Notes: generated by a model from the letters alone, not told the origin. Numbered from the stretch's first letter, positions 14,732 through 28,721 are shown. The stretch is DNA of 34,074 bases from [Haemophilus] felis (GCA_002015125.1 MUYB01000027.1:1-34074); one strand, 5' to 3'. Made by a program: numbers and translations.

Positions 14732-17700
14732 ATGGGTTACTCCTACACTGAGAAAAAACGTATTCGTAAAGACTTCGGCAAACGTCCGCAAGTATTAAAT
14801 GTACCTTATTTATTAACAATTCAATTAGACTCTTTCGATAAATTTATCCAAAGAGATCCCGATGGTCAGCAAGGCTTAGAAGCAGCATTTCGATCTGTGT
14901 TTCCGATTGTAAGTAACAATGGAAATGTGGAATTACAATATGTGAGCTATAAATTAGGCGAGCCAGTATTTGATGTAAGAGAATGTCAAATTCGAGGCAC
15001 TACTTATGCTGCACCGTTGCGTGTGAAGCTGCGTCTTGTAAGCTATGATAAAGAAGCAGCGGCAGGCACAATCAAAGATATTAAAGAACAAGAAGTATAT
15101 ATGGGTGAAATCCCATTGATGACTAACAACGGTACTTTTGTGATTAATGGTACAGAGCGTGTTGTTGTGTCGCAATTACACCGCAGTCCAGGCGTGTTCT
15201 TTGATTCTGACAAAGGCAAAACACATTCTTCAGGTAAGGTGCTGTATAACGCAAGAATTATCCCTTACCGTGGTTCTTGGTTAGATTTTGAGTTCGATCC
15301 GAAAGATAACTTATATGCACGTATCGACCGTCGTCGTAAATTACCAGCAACGATTATTCTTCGTGCCTTAAACTACACCACAGAACAAATTTTAGACATT
15401 TTCTTCGATAAAGTGGTGTTTGAAATCAGCGATAACAAATTGTTGATGACCTTAGTGCCAGAAAGATTGCGTGGTGAAACCGCAACCTTCGATATTGAAG
15501 CTAACGGTAAAGTGTATGTAGAACGTGGTCGTCGTATTACGGCTCGTCATATTCGTGCCCTTGAAAAAGATCAGGTTACTCAAGTGGAAGTACCGACGGA
15601 ATATATCGTTGGGAAAGTGTCGGCAAAAGATTATGTGGACTTAGAGTCTGGTGAAATTGTTTGCCCAGCCAATATGGAAATTTCCTTAGAAATGTTGGCA
15701 AAATTGGCACAAGCTGGTTACAAAACCATTGAAACCCTGTTCACCAACGATTTAGATTACGGTCCTTATATTTCAGAAACTTTACGTGTAGATCCATCTA
15801 ATGATCGTTTAAGTGCGTTAGTAGAAATTTACCGTATGATGCGTCCAGGAGAGCCACCAACAAAAGAAGCGGCAGAAGGCTTGTTTGATAACTTATTCTT
15901 CTCATCTGATCGCTATGATTTGTCTGCGGTAGGTCGCATGAAGTTCAACCGCTCTTTGGGCATTGAAAGCGAAACGGGCAGCGGTATTTTAAGCAACGAT
16001 GACATCATCGGTGTGATGAAAAAACTCATCGAGATCCGTAACGGTCGTGGCGAAGTGGACGATATCGACCACTTAGGTAACCGTCGTATTCGTTCCGTGG
16101 GCGAAATGGCAGAAAACCAATTCCGCATCGGTTTAGTCCGTGTTGAACGTGCGGTGCGTGAGCGTCTTTCATTAGGTGATTTAGACGGCGTTACTCCACA
16201 AGATTTGATCAACGCAAAACCAATTTCAGCGGCAGTAAAAGAATTCTTTGGTTCTTCACAGCTTTCTCAGTTTATGGACCAAAACAACCCGTTATCAGAA
16301 GTGACCCATAAACGTCGTATTTCTGCATTAGGTCCGGGCGGTTTAACCCGTGAGCGTGCAGGCTTTGAAGTGCGTGACGTACACGCCACCCATTACGGTC
16401 GTGTGTGTCCAATCGAAACCCCTGAAGGTCCAAACATCGGTTTGATCAACTCACTTTCTGTGTATGCTCGTACGAACGACTACGGCTTCTTAGAAACGCC
16501 ATATCGTAAAGTGATTAACGGTCAGGTAACAGAAGAAATCGAATATCTATCAGCTATTGAAGAAGGCAAATATGTTATCGCACAGGCGAACTCTAATTTG
16601 GATGAAGAGTTACGTTTCACGGATGCCTTCGTAACTTGTCGTGGTGAACATGGTGAATCTGGTTTGTATCGTCCAGACGAAATTCACTATATGGACGTTT
16701 CAACGCAGCAAGTGGTTTCAGTGGCGGCAGCGTTAATCCCATTCTTAGAGCACGACGATGCGAACCGTGCGTTAATGGGTGCGAACATGCAACGTCAAGC
16801 GGTGCCGACGTTACGTGCAGATAAACCATTGGTGGGAACCGGTATTGAAAAAGCAGTTGCCGTTGACTCTGGCGTTACTGTGATTGCTAAACGCAGCGGC
16901 GTCGTTCAGTATGTCGATGCTTCACGTATCGTGGTGAAAGTTAACGAAGACGAAACAATCCCAGGTGAAGCAGGTATCGATATTTATAACTTGATTAAAT
17001 ACACTCGTTCAAACCAAAACACCTGTATCAACCAAATTCCTTGCGTGTCTTTAGGTGAACCTATCGGACGTGGCGAAGTGCTAGCAGACGGTCCGTCAAC
17101 GGATTTGGGTGAATTAGCCCTCGGTCAAAATATGCGTGTGGCGTTTATGCCTTGGAACGGCTATAACTTTGAAGATTCAATGTTAGTATCTGAGCGTGTG
17201 GTGCAAGAAGATCGTTTTACCACCATTCACATTCAAGAGCTTTCTTGTGTGGCTCGTGATACCAAATTGGGGGCAGAAGAGATCACCGCCGATATTCCAA
17301 ACGTAGGTGAAGCGGCATTAAGCAAATTAGATGAATCAGGTATTGTTTACATCGGTGCGGAAGTGAAAGGCGGCGATATTCTGGTGGGTAAAGTGACACC
17401 AAAAGGTGAAACGCAATTAACCCCAGAAGAAAAATTATTACGTGCAATCTTCGGTGAAAAAGCTTCTGATGTGAAAGATTCTTCATTGCGTGTGCCAAAC
17501 AGCGTGTCAGGTACGGTCATTGACGTTCAAGTCTTTACCCGTGACGGCGTTGAAAAAGACAAACGTGCCCTTGAAATTGAAGAAATGCAATTAAAACAAG
17601 CGAAAAAAGACCTTGTGGAAGAGTTAGAAATCCTTGAGGCTGGCTTGTTTACTCGTGTGCGTAACTTGCTTATCGCTGGTGGCGTTGATGCGAAGAGCTT

Positions 17701-18760
17701 AGATAAATTAGAACGCACTAAGTGGTTAGAGCAATCTTTAAGCGATGAAGCACAACAAAATCAATTAGAACAACTTGCGGAACAGTACGAAGAATTACGT
17801 AAAGAATTTGAGCGTAAATTAGAAGTGCAACGTGGCAAGATCATTCAAGGCGACGATTTGGCACCAGGCGTGTTGAAAGTGGTGAAAGTGTATCTTGCCG
17901 TGAAACGTCAAATCCAACCAGGGGATAAAATGGCGGGTCGCCACGGTAACAAAGGGGTTATCTCAAAAATTAACCCTGTGGAAGATATGCCATACGATGA
18001 AAACGGTCAGCCTGTGGACATCGTGTTAAACCCATTGGGCGTTCCTTCTCGTATGAACATCGGACAGATCCTTGAAACCCACTTAGGTTTAGCGGCGAAA
18101 GGTATCGGCGACAAGATCAATGAAATGATCAAGCAGCAACAAGAAGTTGCGAAATTGCGTGAATATATGCAAAAAGCCTATGACTTGGGGCACGGCTCAC
18201 AAAAAGTGGATTTAAGCACTTTCTCTGATGAAGAAGTAATGCGTTTAGCCCAAAACTTACGCAAAGGCTTACCATTGGCGACGCCAGTATTTGATGGTGC
18301 ACACGAAAGCGAAATCAAAGGCTTATTAGAATTAGGTGGCTTGCCAACTTCAGGTCAAATTACCTTATTTGACGGTCGTACAGGTGAGAAATTTGAGCGT
18401 CCAGTCACCGTAGGTTATATGTATATGCTCAAATTGAACCACTTGGTTGACGACAAAATGCACGCACGTTCAACAGGTTCTTACAGTCTTGTTACTCAGC
18501 AACCGTTGGGTGGTAAAGCGCAATTCGGTGGTCAGCGTTTCGGTGAGATGGAGGTCTGGGCGCTAGAAGCTTACGGTGCCGCCTATACCTTACAAGAAAT
18601 GTTAACGGTGAAATCTGATGACGTGAACGGTCGTACGAAGATGTACAAAAATATCGTCGGCGGTACACATCAAATGGATCCAGGTACACCAGAATCTTTC
18701 AACGTAATTATGAAAGAAATTCGCTCCCTTGGTATCAACATTGATTTAGATGAAGATTAA
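14732..18760 (+). CDS. rpoB: RNA polymerase beta subunit
   Basis: The 1342 residues equal the usual gamma-proteobacterial length. The start [18 protein letters not shown] and the end [11 protein letters not shown] are typical. The rifampicin region reads [20 protein letters not shown] then [10 protein letters not shown], with the residues equivalent to Asp516, His526 and Ser531 of E. coli unchanged, so no common resistance substitution is present. The active-site lysine motifs ([13 protein letters not shown]) are intact. AGAGGAAAACC precedes the ATG. rpoC starts 110 bases on. Confidence 0.99.
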   Translation: MGYSYTEKKRIRKDFGKRPQVLNVPYLLTIQLDSFDKFIQRDPDGQQGLEAAFRSVFPIVSNNGNVELQYVSYKLGEPVFDVRECQIRGTTYAAPLRVKLRLVSYDKEAAAGTIKDIKEQEVYMGEIPLMTNNGTFVINGTERVVVSQLHRSPGVFFDSDKGKTHSSGKVLYNARIIPYRGSWLDFEFDPKDNLYARIDRRRKLPATIILRALNYTTEQILDIFFDKVVFEISDNKLLMTLVPERLRGETATFDIEANGKVYVERGRRITARHIRALEKDQVTQVEVPTEYIVGKVSAKDYVDLESGEIVCPANMEISLEMLAKLAQAGYKTIETLFTNDLDYGPYISETLRVDPSNDRLSALVEIYRMMRPGEPPTKEAAEGLFDNLFFSSDRYDLSAVGRMKFNRSLGIESETGSGILSNDDIIGVMKKLIEIRNGRGEVDDIDHLGNRRIRSVGEMAENQFRIGLVRVERAVRERLSLGDLDGVTPQDLINAKPISAAVKEFFGSSQLSQFMDQNNPLSEVTHKRRISALGPGGLTRERAGFEVRDVHATHYGRVCPIETPEGPNIGLINSLSVYARTNDYGFLETPYRKVINGQVTEEIEYLSAIEEGKYVIAQANSNLDEELRFTDAFVTCRGEHGESGLYRPDEIHYMDVSTQQVVSVAAALIPFLEHDDANRALMGANMQRQAVPTLRADKPLVGTGIEKAVAVDSGVTVIAKRSGVVQYVDASRIVVKVNEDETIPGEAGIDIYNLIKYTRSNQNTCINQIPCVSLGEPIGRGEVLADGPSTDLGELALGQNMRVAFMPWNGYNFEDSMLVSERVVQEDRFTTIHIQELSCVARDTKLGAEEITADIPNVGEAALSKLDESGIVYIGAEVKGGDILVGKVTPKGETQLTPEEKLLRAIFGEKASDVKDSSLRVPNSVSGTVIDVQVFTRDGVEKDKRALEIEEMQLKQAKKDLVEELEILEAGLFTRVRNLLIAGGVDAKSLDKLERTKWLEQSLSDEAQQNQLEQLAEQYEELRKEFERKLEVQRGKIIQGDDLAPGVLKVVKVYLAVKRQIQPGDKMAGRHGNKGVISKINPVEDMPYDENGQPVDIVLNPLGVPSRMNIGQILETHLGLAAKGIGDKINEMIKQQQEVAKLREYMQKAYDLGHGSQKVDLSTFSDEEVMRLAQNLRKGLPLATPVFDGAHESEIKGLLELGGLPTSGQITLFDGRTGEKFERPVTVGYMYMLKLNHLVDDKMHARSTGSYSLVTQQPLGGKAQFGGQRFGEMEVWALEAYGAAYTLQEMLTVKSDDVNGRTKMYKNIVGGTHQMDPGTPESFNVIMKEIRSLGINIDLDED

Positions 18761-18801
18761 TCGAAAATCATAACCAAGCTTGGTGGCAAGCAAAGTACGC
18801 T

Positions 18802-18840
18802 CAAGTGCGGTGCAAGGACAATAACTGTTGACTGCACTTG
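18802..18840. repeat. Uptake signal and inverted partner in the rpoB-rpoC gap
   Basis: An exact AAGTGCGGT (18803-18811) sits in CAAGTGC, which has an inverted partner GCACTTG at 18834-18840. No T run follows, so this should be a spacer hairpin within the rpoBC message rather than a terminator. Confidence 0.6.
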
Positions 18841-18870
18841 AATAAGTTTAACTCCGACAGGAGCAAATCT

Positions 18871-21800
18871 GTGAAAGACTTAGTTAAGTTTTTAAAAGCA
18901 CAATCAAAAACAAATGAAGATTTTGATGTGATCAAAATTGGTTTAGCCTCACCGGATATGATCCGTTCTTGGTCTTTTGGTGAAGTTAAGAAACCTGAAA
19001 CTATCAACTACCGCACCTTTAAACCAGAGCGTGATGGTCTGTTCTGCGCCCGTATTTTCGGACCAGTAAAAGATTACGAATGCTTGTGTGGTAAATACAA
19101 ACGTTTGAAACACCGTGGTGTGATTTGTGAAAAATGTGGTGTGGAAGTAACGCAAACTAAAGTGCGTCGTGAGCGTATGGGGCACATTGAACTTGCCTCA
19201 CCAGTAGCGCATATTTGGTTCTTAAAATCCTTACCGTCTCGTATCGGTTTATTATTGGATATGCCATTGCGTGATATTGAACGCGTGCTTTATTTTGAAT
19301 CTTATATTGTGATTGAACCGGGTATGACTGACTTAGAAAAAGGTCAATTATTAACGGAAGAGCAATATTTAGATGCGGAAGAACGTTGGCGTGATGAATT
19401 TGAAGCTAAAATGGGTGCGGAAGCTATCCAAGCTTTATTACGCGATATGGATCTTGCTCACGAATGTGAAACTTTACGTGAAGAATTACAAGAAACCAAC
19501 TCCGAAACCAAACGTAAGAAAATCACTAAACGCTTAAAATTATTAGAGGCATTCATTCAATCTGGCAACAAACCAGAATGGATGGTAATGACCGTATTAC
19601 CTGTGCTTCCGCCAGATTTACGTCCATTAGTGCCACTTGATGGTGGTCGTTTTGCGACGTCTGACTTAAACGATTTATATCGCCGTGTGATCAACCGTAA
19701 CAACCGTTTAAAACGTCTTTTAGACTTAATCGCACCAGATATTATCGTGCGTAACGAAAAACGGATGTTACAAGAATCGGTGGATGCTTTATTAGACAAC
19801 GGTCGTCGTGGTCGTGCAATTACGGGGTCTAACCGTCGTCCATTAAAATCTCTTGCGGATATGATCAAAGGTAAACAAGGTCGTTTCCGTCAAAACTTAT
19901 TGGGTAAACGTGTTGACTATTCAGGTCGTTCTGTAATTACCGTAGGTCCATACTTACATCTACACCAATGTGGTTTGCCGAAAAAAATGGCATTGGAATT
20001 ATTCCGTCCGTTTATCTATGCCAAATTAGAAAGTCGTGGTTTCGCAACAACTATTAAAGCGGCGAAGAAAATGGTAGAGCGTGAAGACGCTATCGTTTGG
20101 GATATTTTGGCAGAAGTCATTCGTGAACACCCAATTCTATTGAACCGTGCACCGACGCTACACCGTTTGGGTATTCAAGCCTTTGAACCGTTGTTGATTG
20201 AAGGTAAAGCTATTCAGTTGCACCCACTTGTGTGTGCGGCGTTCAATGCGGACTTCGACGGCGACCAAATGGCGGTTCACGTACCATTGACCTTAGAAGC
20301 GCAGTTAGAAGCTCGTGCGTTAATGATGTCAACTAACAACATTTTATCGCCAGCCAATGGTGAACCAATCATCGTGCCTTCACAAGACGTGGTATTGGGT
20401 CTTTATTATATGACTCGCGATAAAGTGAACGGCAAAGGCGAAGGAATGTTGTTGCAAGATCCTCGTGAAGCGGAAAAAGCTTATCGTACTGGACAAGCGG
20501 AATTACATTCCCGTGTGAAAGTGCGTATTACTGAATATGTGAAAAATGCCGAAGGTGAATTTGAGCCACAAACTAGCCTAGTGGATACCACAATTGGTCG
20601 TGCCATTTTATGGATGATCGCTCCAAAAGGAATGCCATTTAGTTTGTTCAACCAAACCTTGGGTAAAAAACAAATTTCTAAACTTATCAATGAGAGTTAT
20701 CGTCGTTTAGGTATGAAACCAAGCGTGTTATTCGCAGACCAAATTATGTACACCGGTTTTGCTTATGCGGCGCGTTCAGGTTCTTCTGTAGGTATCGACG
20801 ATATGGTAATTCCTGCGAAGAAATACGAAATCATTGATGCAGCAGAAGCTGAAGTGGCAGAAATTCAAGAACAGTTCCAATCTGGTTTAGTAACTGCGGG
20901 CGAACGTTATAACAAAGTGATCGACATTTGGGCTGCTGCGAATGAGCGTGTGGCAAAAGCGATGATGGAAAACCTTTCGCAAGAAGAAGTGATCAACCGT
21001 GAAGGTCAACTAGAAAAACAAGCTTCATTCAACAGCATTTTTATGATGGCGGACTCAGGTGCTCGTGGTTCTGCCGCACAGATTCGTCAGTTAGCGGGTA
21101 TGCGTGGTTTGATGGCACGTCCAGACGGCTCGATCATCGAAACCCCAATCACCGCAAACTTCCGTGAAGGCTTGAACGTTCTTCAGTACTTCATTTCAAC
21201 CCACGGTGCACGTAAAGGTTTGGCGGATACCGCATTAAAAACAGCGAACTCAGGTTACTTAACTCGTCGTTTAGTGGACGTCGCACAAGATTTAGTTATC
21301 GTTGAAGATGATTGTGGTACTCACGAAGGTATCGTGATGACTCCATTAATTGAAGGTGGCGATGAAAAAGTACCATTACGCGAACTTGTATTGGGTCGTG
21401 TGGTTGCGGAAGATGTGTTAAAACCAGGTACAGAAGAAGTATTAATTCCTCGCAATACCTTAATTGATGAGAAACTCTGTAACAAGATTGATGAGTTCTC
21501 TGTGGACAGCATCAAGGTGCGCTCAGTGGTAACCTGTAACACGGATTACGGCGTTTGTGCGAAATGTTACGGACGTGATTTGGCTCGCGGTCATTTGATT
21601 AACCAAGGTGAAGCTGTTGGTGTTATCGCTGCACAATCTATCGGTGAGCCAGGTACACAGTTAACCATGCGTACGTTCCATATCGGTGGTGCGGCATCTG
21701 CGGCAGCAAAAGAATCTAGTGTTCAAGTGAAAAACACAGGTACGTTACGTTTAGCTAACGTGAAATTCGTTACCAATAACGACGGTAAACTAGTGTTAAC

Positions 21801-23127
21801 TTCTCGTAATACCGAATTGACTATTATCGATGCCTTTGGTCGCACGAAAGAACATTATAAAGTGCCTTACGGTGCAATCTTGAGCAAAGGCGATGGACAA
21901 GAAGTTGAAGCAGGCGAAACCGTTGCCAACTGGGACCCACACACAATGCCAGTGGTGTCCGAGGTAAGCGGCTTTGTGAAATTCGTGGACATCGTGGACG
22001 GCTTAACTGTTACTCGCCAAACCGATGAACTCACAGGTTTATCCTCTATCGTGGTGCAAGACGTGGGTGAACGTGCAACCGCAGGTAAAGATTTACGTCC
22101 AGCCATTAAATTAGTTGATGCACAAGGAAATGATATTCTCATTCCTGGCACAGACGTCGCTGCACAGTATTTCTTACCAGGTAAAGCCATTGTTACTTTA
22201 GATGACAACGCCGAAGTGCATATCGGTGATCCTTTAGCGCGTATTCCACAAGAATCTGTGGGAACCAAAGATATTACCGGTGGTCTTCCACGGGTTGCAG
22301 ACCTATTTGAAGCACGTAAACCGAAAGAGCCAGCAATCTTGGCGGAAATTTCAGGTATTGTGTCCTTCGGTAAAGAAACCAAAGGCAAACGTCGCTTGTT
22401 AATCACCCCAGCGGAAGGCGAAACCTACGAAGAAATGATACCAAAATGGCGTCAGCTCAACGTATTTGAAGGCGAAATGGTACAGCGTGGTGACGTGATT
22501 TCTGATGGTGCAGAAACTCCACACGACATCTTACGCTTACGTGGCGTTCATGCCGTAACCAGCTATATCGTTAACGAAGTGCAAGAAGTTTACCGCTTAC
22601 AAGGGGTAAAAATTAACGACAAGCACATCGAAGTGATCGTGCGCCAAATGTTACGTAAAGCCATTATCACCAAAGCTTACGACTCTGAATTCTTAGAGGG
22701 CGAACAAGTGGAAGTGGCTCGCGTGAAAATTGTCAACCGCCAACGTGAAGCGGAAGGCAAACCATTGGTTGAGTTTGAACGTGAGTTGCTTGGTATCACC
22801 AAAGCCTCACTTGCAACAGAGTCATTTATCTCAGCTGCATCCTTCCAAGAAACCACTCGTGTGTTAACGGAAGCGGCGGTAGCAGGTAAACGTGATGAAC
22901 TTCGTGGCTTGAAAGAGAACGTTATCGTGGGTCGTTTAATCCCAGCTGGTACAGGTTTTGCTTACCACAAAAACCGCCACAACCGCAATGCGGCACCTGT
23001 TATGGACGAAACTCCAGTGCGTTTCTCTGCAGCAGATGAAGAAGCTATTGCAGAAGAATTCACCTTCACCGCAGAAGATGCAAGTGCAAACTTAGCAGAA
23101 ATGTTAAGCATGGCAGATGAAGAGTAA
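18871..23127 (+). CDS. rpoC: RNA polymerase beta' subunit
   Basis: I start at GTG 18871 ([19 protein letters not shown]), where RpoC homologues begin and where AGGAG lies seven bases upstream; the in-frame ATG at 18838 would add 11 foreign residues and has no such site. The 1418 residues include the first zinc site ([20 protein letters not shown]), the catalytic [12 protein letters not shown] that holds the active-site magnesium, the trigger-loop region ([19 protein letters not shown]), and the second cysteine cluster [15 protein letters not shown]. It is followed by a terminator. Confidence 0.98.
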   Translation: MKDLVKFLKAQSKTNEDFDVIKIGLASPDMIRSWSFGEVKKPETINYRTFKPERDGLFCARIFGPVKDYECLCGKYKRLKHRGVICEKCGVEVTQTKVRRERMGHIELASPVAHIWFLKSLPSRIGLLLDMPLRDIERVLYFESYIVIEPGMTDLEKGQLLTEEQYLDAEERWRDEFEAKMGAEAIQALLRDMDLAHECETLREELQETNSETKRKKITKRLKLLEAFIQSGNKPEWMVMTVLPVLPPDLRPLVPLDGGRFATSDLNDLYRRVINRNNRLKRLLDLIAPDIIVRNEKRMLQESVDALLDNGRRGRAITGSNRRPLKSLADMIKGKQGRFRQNLLGKRVDYSGRSVITVGPYLHLHQCGLPKKMALELFRPFIYAKLESRGFATTIKAAKKMVEREDAIVWDILAEVIREHPILLNRAPTLHRLGIQAFEPLLIEGKAIQLHPLVCAAFNADFDGDQMAVHVPLTLEAQLEARALMMSTNNILSPANGEPIIVPSQDVVLGLYYMTRDKVNGKGEGMLLQDPREAEKAYRTGQAELHSRVKVRITEYVKNAEGEFEPQTSLVDTTIGRAILWMIAPKGMPFSLFNQTLGKKQISKLINESYRRLGMKPSVLFADQIMYTGFAYAARSGSSVGIDDMVIPAKKYEIIDAAEAEVAEIQEQFQSGLVTAGERYNKVIDIWAAANERVAKAMMENLSQEEVINREGQLEKQASFNSIFMMADSGARGSAAQIRQLAGMRGLMARPDGSIIETPITANFREGLNVLQYFISTHGARKGLADTALKTANSGYLTRRLVDVAQDLVIVEDDCGTHEGIVMTPLIEGGDEKVPLRELVLGRVVAEDVLKPGTEEVLIPRNTLIDEKLCNKIDEFSVDSIKVRSVVTCNTDYGVCAKCYGRDLARGHLINQGEAVGVIAAQSIGEPGTQLTMRTFHIGGAASAAAKESSVQVKNTGTLRLANVKFVTNNDGKLVLTSRNTELTIIDAFGRTKEHYKVPYGAILSKGDGQEVEAGETVANWDPHTMPVVSEVSGFVKFVDIVDGLTVTRQTDELTGLSSIVVQDVGERATAGKDLRPAIKLVDAQGNDILIPGTDVAAQYFLPGKAIVTLDDNAEVHIGDPLARIPQESVGTKDITGGLPRVADLFEARKPKEPAILAEISGIVSFGKETKGKRRLLITPAEGETYEEMIPKWRQLNVFEGEMVQRGDVISDGAETPHDILRLRGVHAVTSYIVNEVQEVYRLQGVKINDKHIEVIVRQMLRKAIITKAYDSEFLEGEQVEVARVKIVNRQREAEGKPLVEFERELLGITKASLATESFISAASFQETTRVLTEAAVAGKRDELRGLKENVIVGRLIPAGTGFAYHKNRHNRNAAPVMDETPVRFSAADEEAIAEEFTFTAEDASANLAEMLSMADEE

Positions 23128-23144
23128 ATTTTAGTAACAAATAA

Positions 23145-23180
23145 AAACCCTGAATACCTTGAGTATTTGGGGGTTTCTTC
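23145..23180 (+). terminator. Terminator after rpoC
   Basis: AAACCC (23145-23150) pairs with GGGTTT (23171-23176), with inner pairing AATAC/GTATT and a five-base loop, then TTC TTC. It is only about 20 bases before the repeat-tract ATG of the next gene, so the acyltransferase either relies on read-through or has a promoter overlapping the end of rpoC. Confidence 0.8.
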
Positions 23181-23200
23181 TATACAAAAGGGATAAAATT

Positions 23201-25122
23201 ATGCAGACAGACAGACAGACAGACATCATATCGCATTTAGACATGACATCAATGGATTAAGAGCATGGGCTGCCATTGCTGTTTTATTATTTCATTTTCA
23301 ATTCTTACACTTTGAAGGCGGATTCGCTGGTGTTGATGTTTTCTTTGTCATTTCAGGCTATCTAATGGCGGCGATTTTGTATCCAACATTATTCCGAGAG
23401 CAAAAGCTTCACTTATTAAAATTTTATACTAGCCGAATTAGACGTGTTTATCCTGCATTATTTGTTTTATGTTTAACATTGATATTGCTTGGTAGTTATA
23501 TATTATCGAGAGTAGATTACTATGCTCTTGCCAAAGAAATTAGATATGCAGGAACATTTCTTTACAATATAAAATTCCACAAAATGGATTATTTTGATGA
23601 TTCAATTAATGACAATTGGCTAATTCATACTTGGACACTTGCGCTTGAATTTCAGTTCTATTTGTTGTTTCCTTTTATTTTATGGATGGGAAATAAAATT
23701 TTTAAAGAAAAGATTATCTATTTTTTATTAGTTATAAGCGCTGCTTCATTCTTATCCATGCTTTACTTTCAAAAAGACGCACCTCAAAGCGTATTTTTTC
23801 TACTTCAATATCGTATATGGGAATTTTTGCTTGGATCTATTTTGTTCATTTATCAATATCAAAAAGGAACAAATAATAAGTATGGAGTTCTTTGTAATAA
23901 TATTGGCTTTATTGCTTTAATTTTATTTTTCTTTTTTGCATCTGAACAATCTGGTTGGCCTGATTACAAAACCTTAATCCCTGTACTTTCAACAATATTG
24001 ATTCTATACGCTAATCAAAATACCTTTTTTACGAAACATTATCTTTTTCAAAGATTAGGTGATGCATCATATTCTATTTACTTATGGCATTGGCCGTTTT
24101 ATATTGCTTGCGTAACCTTTAGTTTAAATGATCTATTCTATTTAGTTTTATCTGCAATAGCCTCAGTAGTTGTAGCATTCTTTAGCTATTATTTTATTGA
24201 GCGCTCAATCAAGAGCTGGTCAAAACCTTTAGTTATGCAGTTAGGTACTTTTCTATTAACAATAGGTTTAGTTAGCGGATTAGTTGGTGTAATAGAAAAG
24301 AAAAAGCTCTTATTACCATTTAGCGCTCATTTACATTCCGATTATGAATTTATTTTACCTCAAATAGGCTTTGGCACTCCTAAGATTGACAACTGTTTAG
24401 ATACAGGAGAGTTATGCGTAATAGGTGATGAAAGTATTAAACCTAGTTTTATTTTAATTGGGGATAGTCATGCGGCTAGTCTAGCTGTTGCTCTCGAAGA
24501 AATGGCGAAGAAAGAAAATAAATCTTTTTTGTTATCAGTGCATTCTGGATGTCCATTAATTTTCAATCAAACACAGGATGAAACGTCAAAAGAATGTCTT
24601 AAAAAGAATAGTTCTACATTAGAAATTTTGGCGCAGTATAAAGACATACCAGCGGTGATCTTAAATCGTTACAGTTCTTATTTACTCGGCTCAAATGAAA
24701 CAAATGATATGATTAGAAGAGTAAATATGTCTGAATTAGAAACTAAGAAAGTTGCTGAGGGTTTGCGAAATGGTGCTTGCAAGGTAGCAAAACAGACTCA
24801 AACTTATTGGGTTTCTGCCATACCAGAAATAGGTATAAATGTACCAGAAACAATGATGAGAAACATTTTTTATCGAAAAGATTTTTCAGAGATAACCATT
24901 CCCCTCTCAGAATATCAAAAGCGTAACCAAGTGATCATATCAATACAAAAACAGGCAGAAAAGGAATGCGGTATAGAAATTATTGATATATCATCAATGC
25001 TATGCGATAAAAATGTCTGCCATACTTCTTATAACCAAGAGATTTATTATGGAGATGATGATCATCTGAATATTTGGGGAGCAAGAAAAATTAGCCCTTT
25101 ATTTGAATTTTTGTTTGATTAA
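23201..25122 (+). CDS. OafA-like acyltransferase-3/SGNH O-acyltransferase, phase-variable, OFF in this sequence
   Basis: The protein is an inner-membrane acyltransferase-3 domain (about ten hydrophobic segments) fused to a periplasmic SGNH domain, the design of O-acetylases that modify lipopolysaccharide or other cell-surface sugars. Homology begins in codons from 23236 (FRHDINGLRAWAAIAVLLFH, then GVDVFFVISGYLMAA), upstream of the first in-frame ATG at 23365. The only plausible start is ATG 23201, which runs straight into five CAGA units but is in another frame and meets TAA after 19 codons. In the homologous frame a TAA lies at 23194 and there is no start codon before 23365. Adding one unit or losing two would fuse the ATG to the gene, giving about 640 residues. 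The SGNH part has GDSH near base 24460 and the catalytic DDDHL near 25057. No other lesion is seen. The acceptor sugar is unknown. Confidence 0.9.
23204..23225 (+). repeat. CAGA tetranucleotide tract (five units plus CA) right after the start codon
   Basis: Five perfect CAGA units and a partial one follow the ATG directly. Tetranucleotide tracts at the 5' end of lipopolysaccharide genes are the classic Haemophilus mechanism of slipped-strand phase variation. Five units is at the short end, so switching may be slow in this strain. Confidence 0.95.
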
Positions 25123-25180
25123 TAAATTAGGGTGAGTATTGATGAACTAGTCCAAAGCTAGATCCATCTAATTCAAGAGC

Positions 25181-25214
25181 TGAGTCCTGTATTGTACAGG
25201 ACTCAGTCCTTTTA
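25181..25214 (+). terminator. Terminator after the acyltransferase gene
   Basis: TGAGTCCTGT (25181-25190) and ACAGGACTCA (25196-25205) form a perfect 10-bp stem around ATTGT, followed by GTCCTTTT. It lies 58 bases past the stop codon. Confidence 0.85.
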
Positions 25215-25375
25215 ATAATCACTTTGCGTGTCGGCTCTCTTTCGATTATCCCTTCATCAACCGCATCTAAAATAGCCCTATTTATAAGTGCCACAAAGTA
25301 ATACGCAAAAAATTGTTGGCAAGTTGTGATTTTTTCATACAAAAAGAGGGCAAAGTCGCTTGCTAAAAAATCTTT
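25211..25375 (-). pseudogene. Possible tyrosine-recombinase (integrase) fragment
   Basis: Read leftward from about 25375 a frame gives roughly 55 residues, including NRAILDAVDEGIIEREPTRK then VIIK. This resembles the core-binding (SAM-like) domain of phage or ICE integrases, where an alpha-helix is followed by 'xxNPTxxVxxKG'. The frame then runs through the terminator hairpin and stops at 25127, with no catalytic domain. It overlaps the ribB stop by a few bases and has no proper start. If real, it is a scar of a mobile element. The likeness is from memory and could be accidental. Confidence 0.35.
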
Positions 25376-25379
25376 TAGA

Positions 25380-26024
25380 TTACAAATTATTAGTCAGGAG
25401 ATATTCGACTAAATCTTCAATAGTCACTACTGGAAAGCCAAATTTTTTTGCAAATTCCACTATTTCAGGCGCTCGAGCCATAGAGCCATCATCATTAGTA
25501 ATTTCACAAATTACACCAGCTGGTTTGTAACCGGCTAAACGCGCTAAATCAATAGAAGCTTCGGTATGCCCGCGGCGTTTTAATACTCCACCTTCCACTG
25601 CTCTTAATGGGAATATATGCCCAGGTCTGCTTAAATCATTTGGCTTAGCGCCGTTAGCAATGGCTGTTTTGATTGTGGTAACTCGGTCGGTAGCAGATAC
25701 ACCTGTGGATACCCCTTTAGCCGCTTCAATGCTAACGGTAAAAGCTGTGCGATTGACGCTCGTGTTATTTTGTACCATCGGCGGTAAATCTAGTTGTTGG
25801 CATTGTTCATCTGTTAAGCATAGGCAAACAATACCGCTACCGTAGCGAATTAGCATTGCCATTTGTTGTACAGTAATTGTTTCTGCGGGAAAGATGAGAT
25901 CACCTTCGTTTTCGCGATCTTCATCATCTAAAACTAAAACACCGTTGCCTTTTTTGAAAGCGTCGATTGCAGCGAGCACGCGTTGTTGTGCATCGCCAAA
26001 ACAAGATAAGATAGACTGATTCAT
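25380..26024 (-). CDS. ribB: 3,4-dihydroxy-2-butanone-4-phosphate synthase
   Basis: It converts ribulose 5-phosphate to the four-carbon precursor of riboflavin. The 214-residue, single-domain protein has the signature [20 protein letters not shown] near residues 29-48 with the acidic catalytic loop, the Thr/His-rich [18 protein letters not shown] region, and [20 protein letters not shown] with HTEA. There is no GTP cyclohydrolase II fusion. AAGGAA precedes the ATG. The FMN riboswitch and terminator upstream show control by riboflavin status. Confidence 0.97.
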   Translation of the reverse strand: MNQSILSCFGDAQQRVLAAIDAFKKGNGVLVLDDEDRENEGDLIFPAETITVQQMAMLIRYGSGIVCLCLTDEQCQQLDLPPMVQNNTSVNRTAFTVSIEAAKGVSTGVSATDRVTTIKTAIANGAKPNDLSRPGHIFPLRAVEGGVLKRRGHTEASIDLARLAGYKPAGVICEITNDDGSMARAPEIVEFAKKFGFPVVTIEDLVEYLLTNNL

Positions 26025-26098
26025 AGTAAATTCCTTTATAAATAATAAGATACTTGAATCAGGGCTGATGAGAATTGAATAATTAAGGATATTTTCAA

Positions 26099-26132
26099 TA
26101 AAAAAAACACAGGTTTAAGTGAATAAACCTGT
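26099..26132 (-). terminator. Riboswitch-controlled terminator before ribB
   Basis: On the minus strand ACAGGTTTA and TAAACCTGT form a perfect 9-bp stem with a six-base loop (26109-26132), followed by a run of T residues to 26099. It comes directly after the FMN aptamer, which fits transcription termination when FMN is bound. Confidence 0.9.
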
Positions 26133-26135
26133 TAA

Positions 26136-26272
26136 TTCTCTTTCATCCAGACTATAACTGTCGGCTTTGGATTTTCACCAAATCTGCTGACTTTGTGTAG
26201 TACACAAACGCTCGTGGGCTTATGTTGTTATCACATTTACCACCGGTAGGGAATTTCGCCCTGCCCTGAGAA
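26136..26272 (-). ncRNA. FMN riboswitch (RFN element)
   Basis: The minus strand carries the conserved RFN blocks in order: TTCTCAGGGCAGGGCGAAAT, CCCTACCGGTGGTAAATG, AGCCCACGAGCG, GTCAGCAGATTTGGTGAAAA, and CCGACAGTTATAGTCTGGATGAAAGAGAA (in part). The outer TTCTC/GAGAA pairing closes the aptamer. It binds FMN and controls ribB through the terminator that follows. Confidence 0.97.
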
Positions 26273-26280
26273 CGAGGCGT

Positions 26281-26286
26281 ATTATA
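26281..26286 (-). promoter_or_regulatory. -10 box of the ribB transcript
   Basis: TATAAT on the minus strand lies nine bases before the aptamer. The -35 region is poor (no clear TTGACA-like hexamer at 16-18 bases). Confidence 0.6.
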
Positions 26287-26380
26287 GATCAAAGCCTGCG
26301 ATTGGACTATGAAAAAATGTTTTTATTTGTAGCAAGATTGCATACAATAAACTGCAATTTTCCAAAAATGTGAGGTGTTT

Positions 26381-26632
26381 ATGCTAAATCCTAAAAAAAT
26401 AGAGCAGGTTATACAACAAATTCAAGATGCATTACCACAAGGACTTAAAGATTTGGGGCAAGATGCTGAAGCAAAATTAAAGCAGACTTTACAAGCACAA
26501 TTGTCGAAACTTGATGTTGTAACCCGTGAAGAATTTGATGTTCAAACGCAAGTGTTGATGCGTACTCGTGATAAATTAAGTGAATTAGAAAAACGAGTTG
26601 ATGCGTTACTTGAGCAACAGAATCGTACTTAA
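26381..26632 (+). CDS. ubiK: UbiK-family accessory factor (formerly YqiC)
   Basis: A short, fully helical protein of 83 residues, with the family's start MLNPKKIEQVIQQIQDALPQ and a C-terminal coiled coil (LSELEKRVDALLEQQ). UbiK binds UbiJ and helps the aerobic ubiquinone biosynthesis complex, probably at the lipid interface. I start at ATG 26381, five bases after GAGG, rather than the GTG two codons upstream. It diverges from ribB; a TACAAT at 26343-26348 could be its -10 box. Confidence 0.85.
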   Translation: MLNPKKIEQVIQQIQDALPQGLKDLGQDAEAKLKQTLQAQLSKLDVVTREEFDVQTQVLMRTRDKLSELEKRVDALLEQQNRT

Positions 26633-26669
26633 CGTGCTTGATAGCATTATTCATTTTACTGTCTACTGA

Positions 26670-28651
<1,982 letters not shown>

Positions 28652-28687
28652 TTTTCTAGCTAAGAGCAAGATAGTATGAAAAAAATC

Positions 28688-28715
28688 TTGCAATATTTTT
28701 CTAGTTATGTAGAAT
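28688..28715 (+). promoter_or_regulatory. Promoter of the S10 operon
   Basis: TTGCAA (28688-28693) and TAGAAT (28710-28715) are 16 bases apart. The transcript would start near 28722, giving a leader of about 200 bases, close to the length of the enterobacterial S10 leader. Confidence 0.7.
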
Positions 28716-28721
28716 TGTCGA

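Noticed and set aside
18838..18870. RpoC start at ATG 18838
   Set aside because: It would add 11 residues not found in RpoC. GTG 18871 has a good Shine-Dalgarno and matches the family start.
23365..25122. Acyltransferase starting at ATG 23365
   Set aside because: That start would delete the first membrane segment and the conserved RHDINGLRAW and FFVISGYL motifs, which are present just upstream in the same frame.
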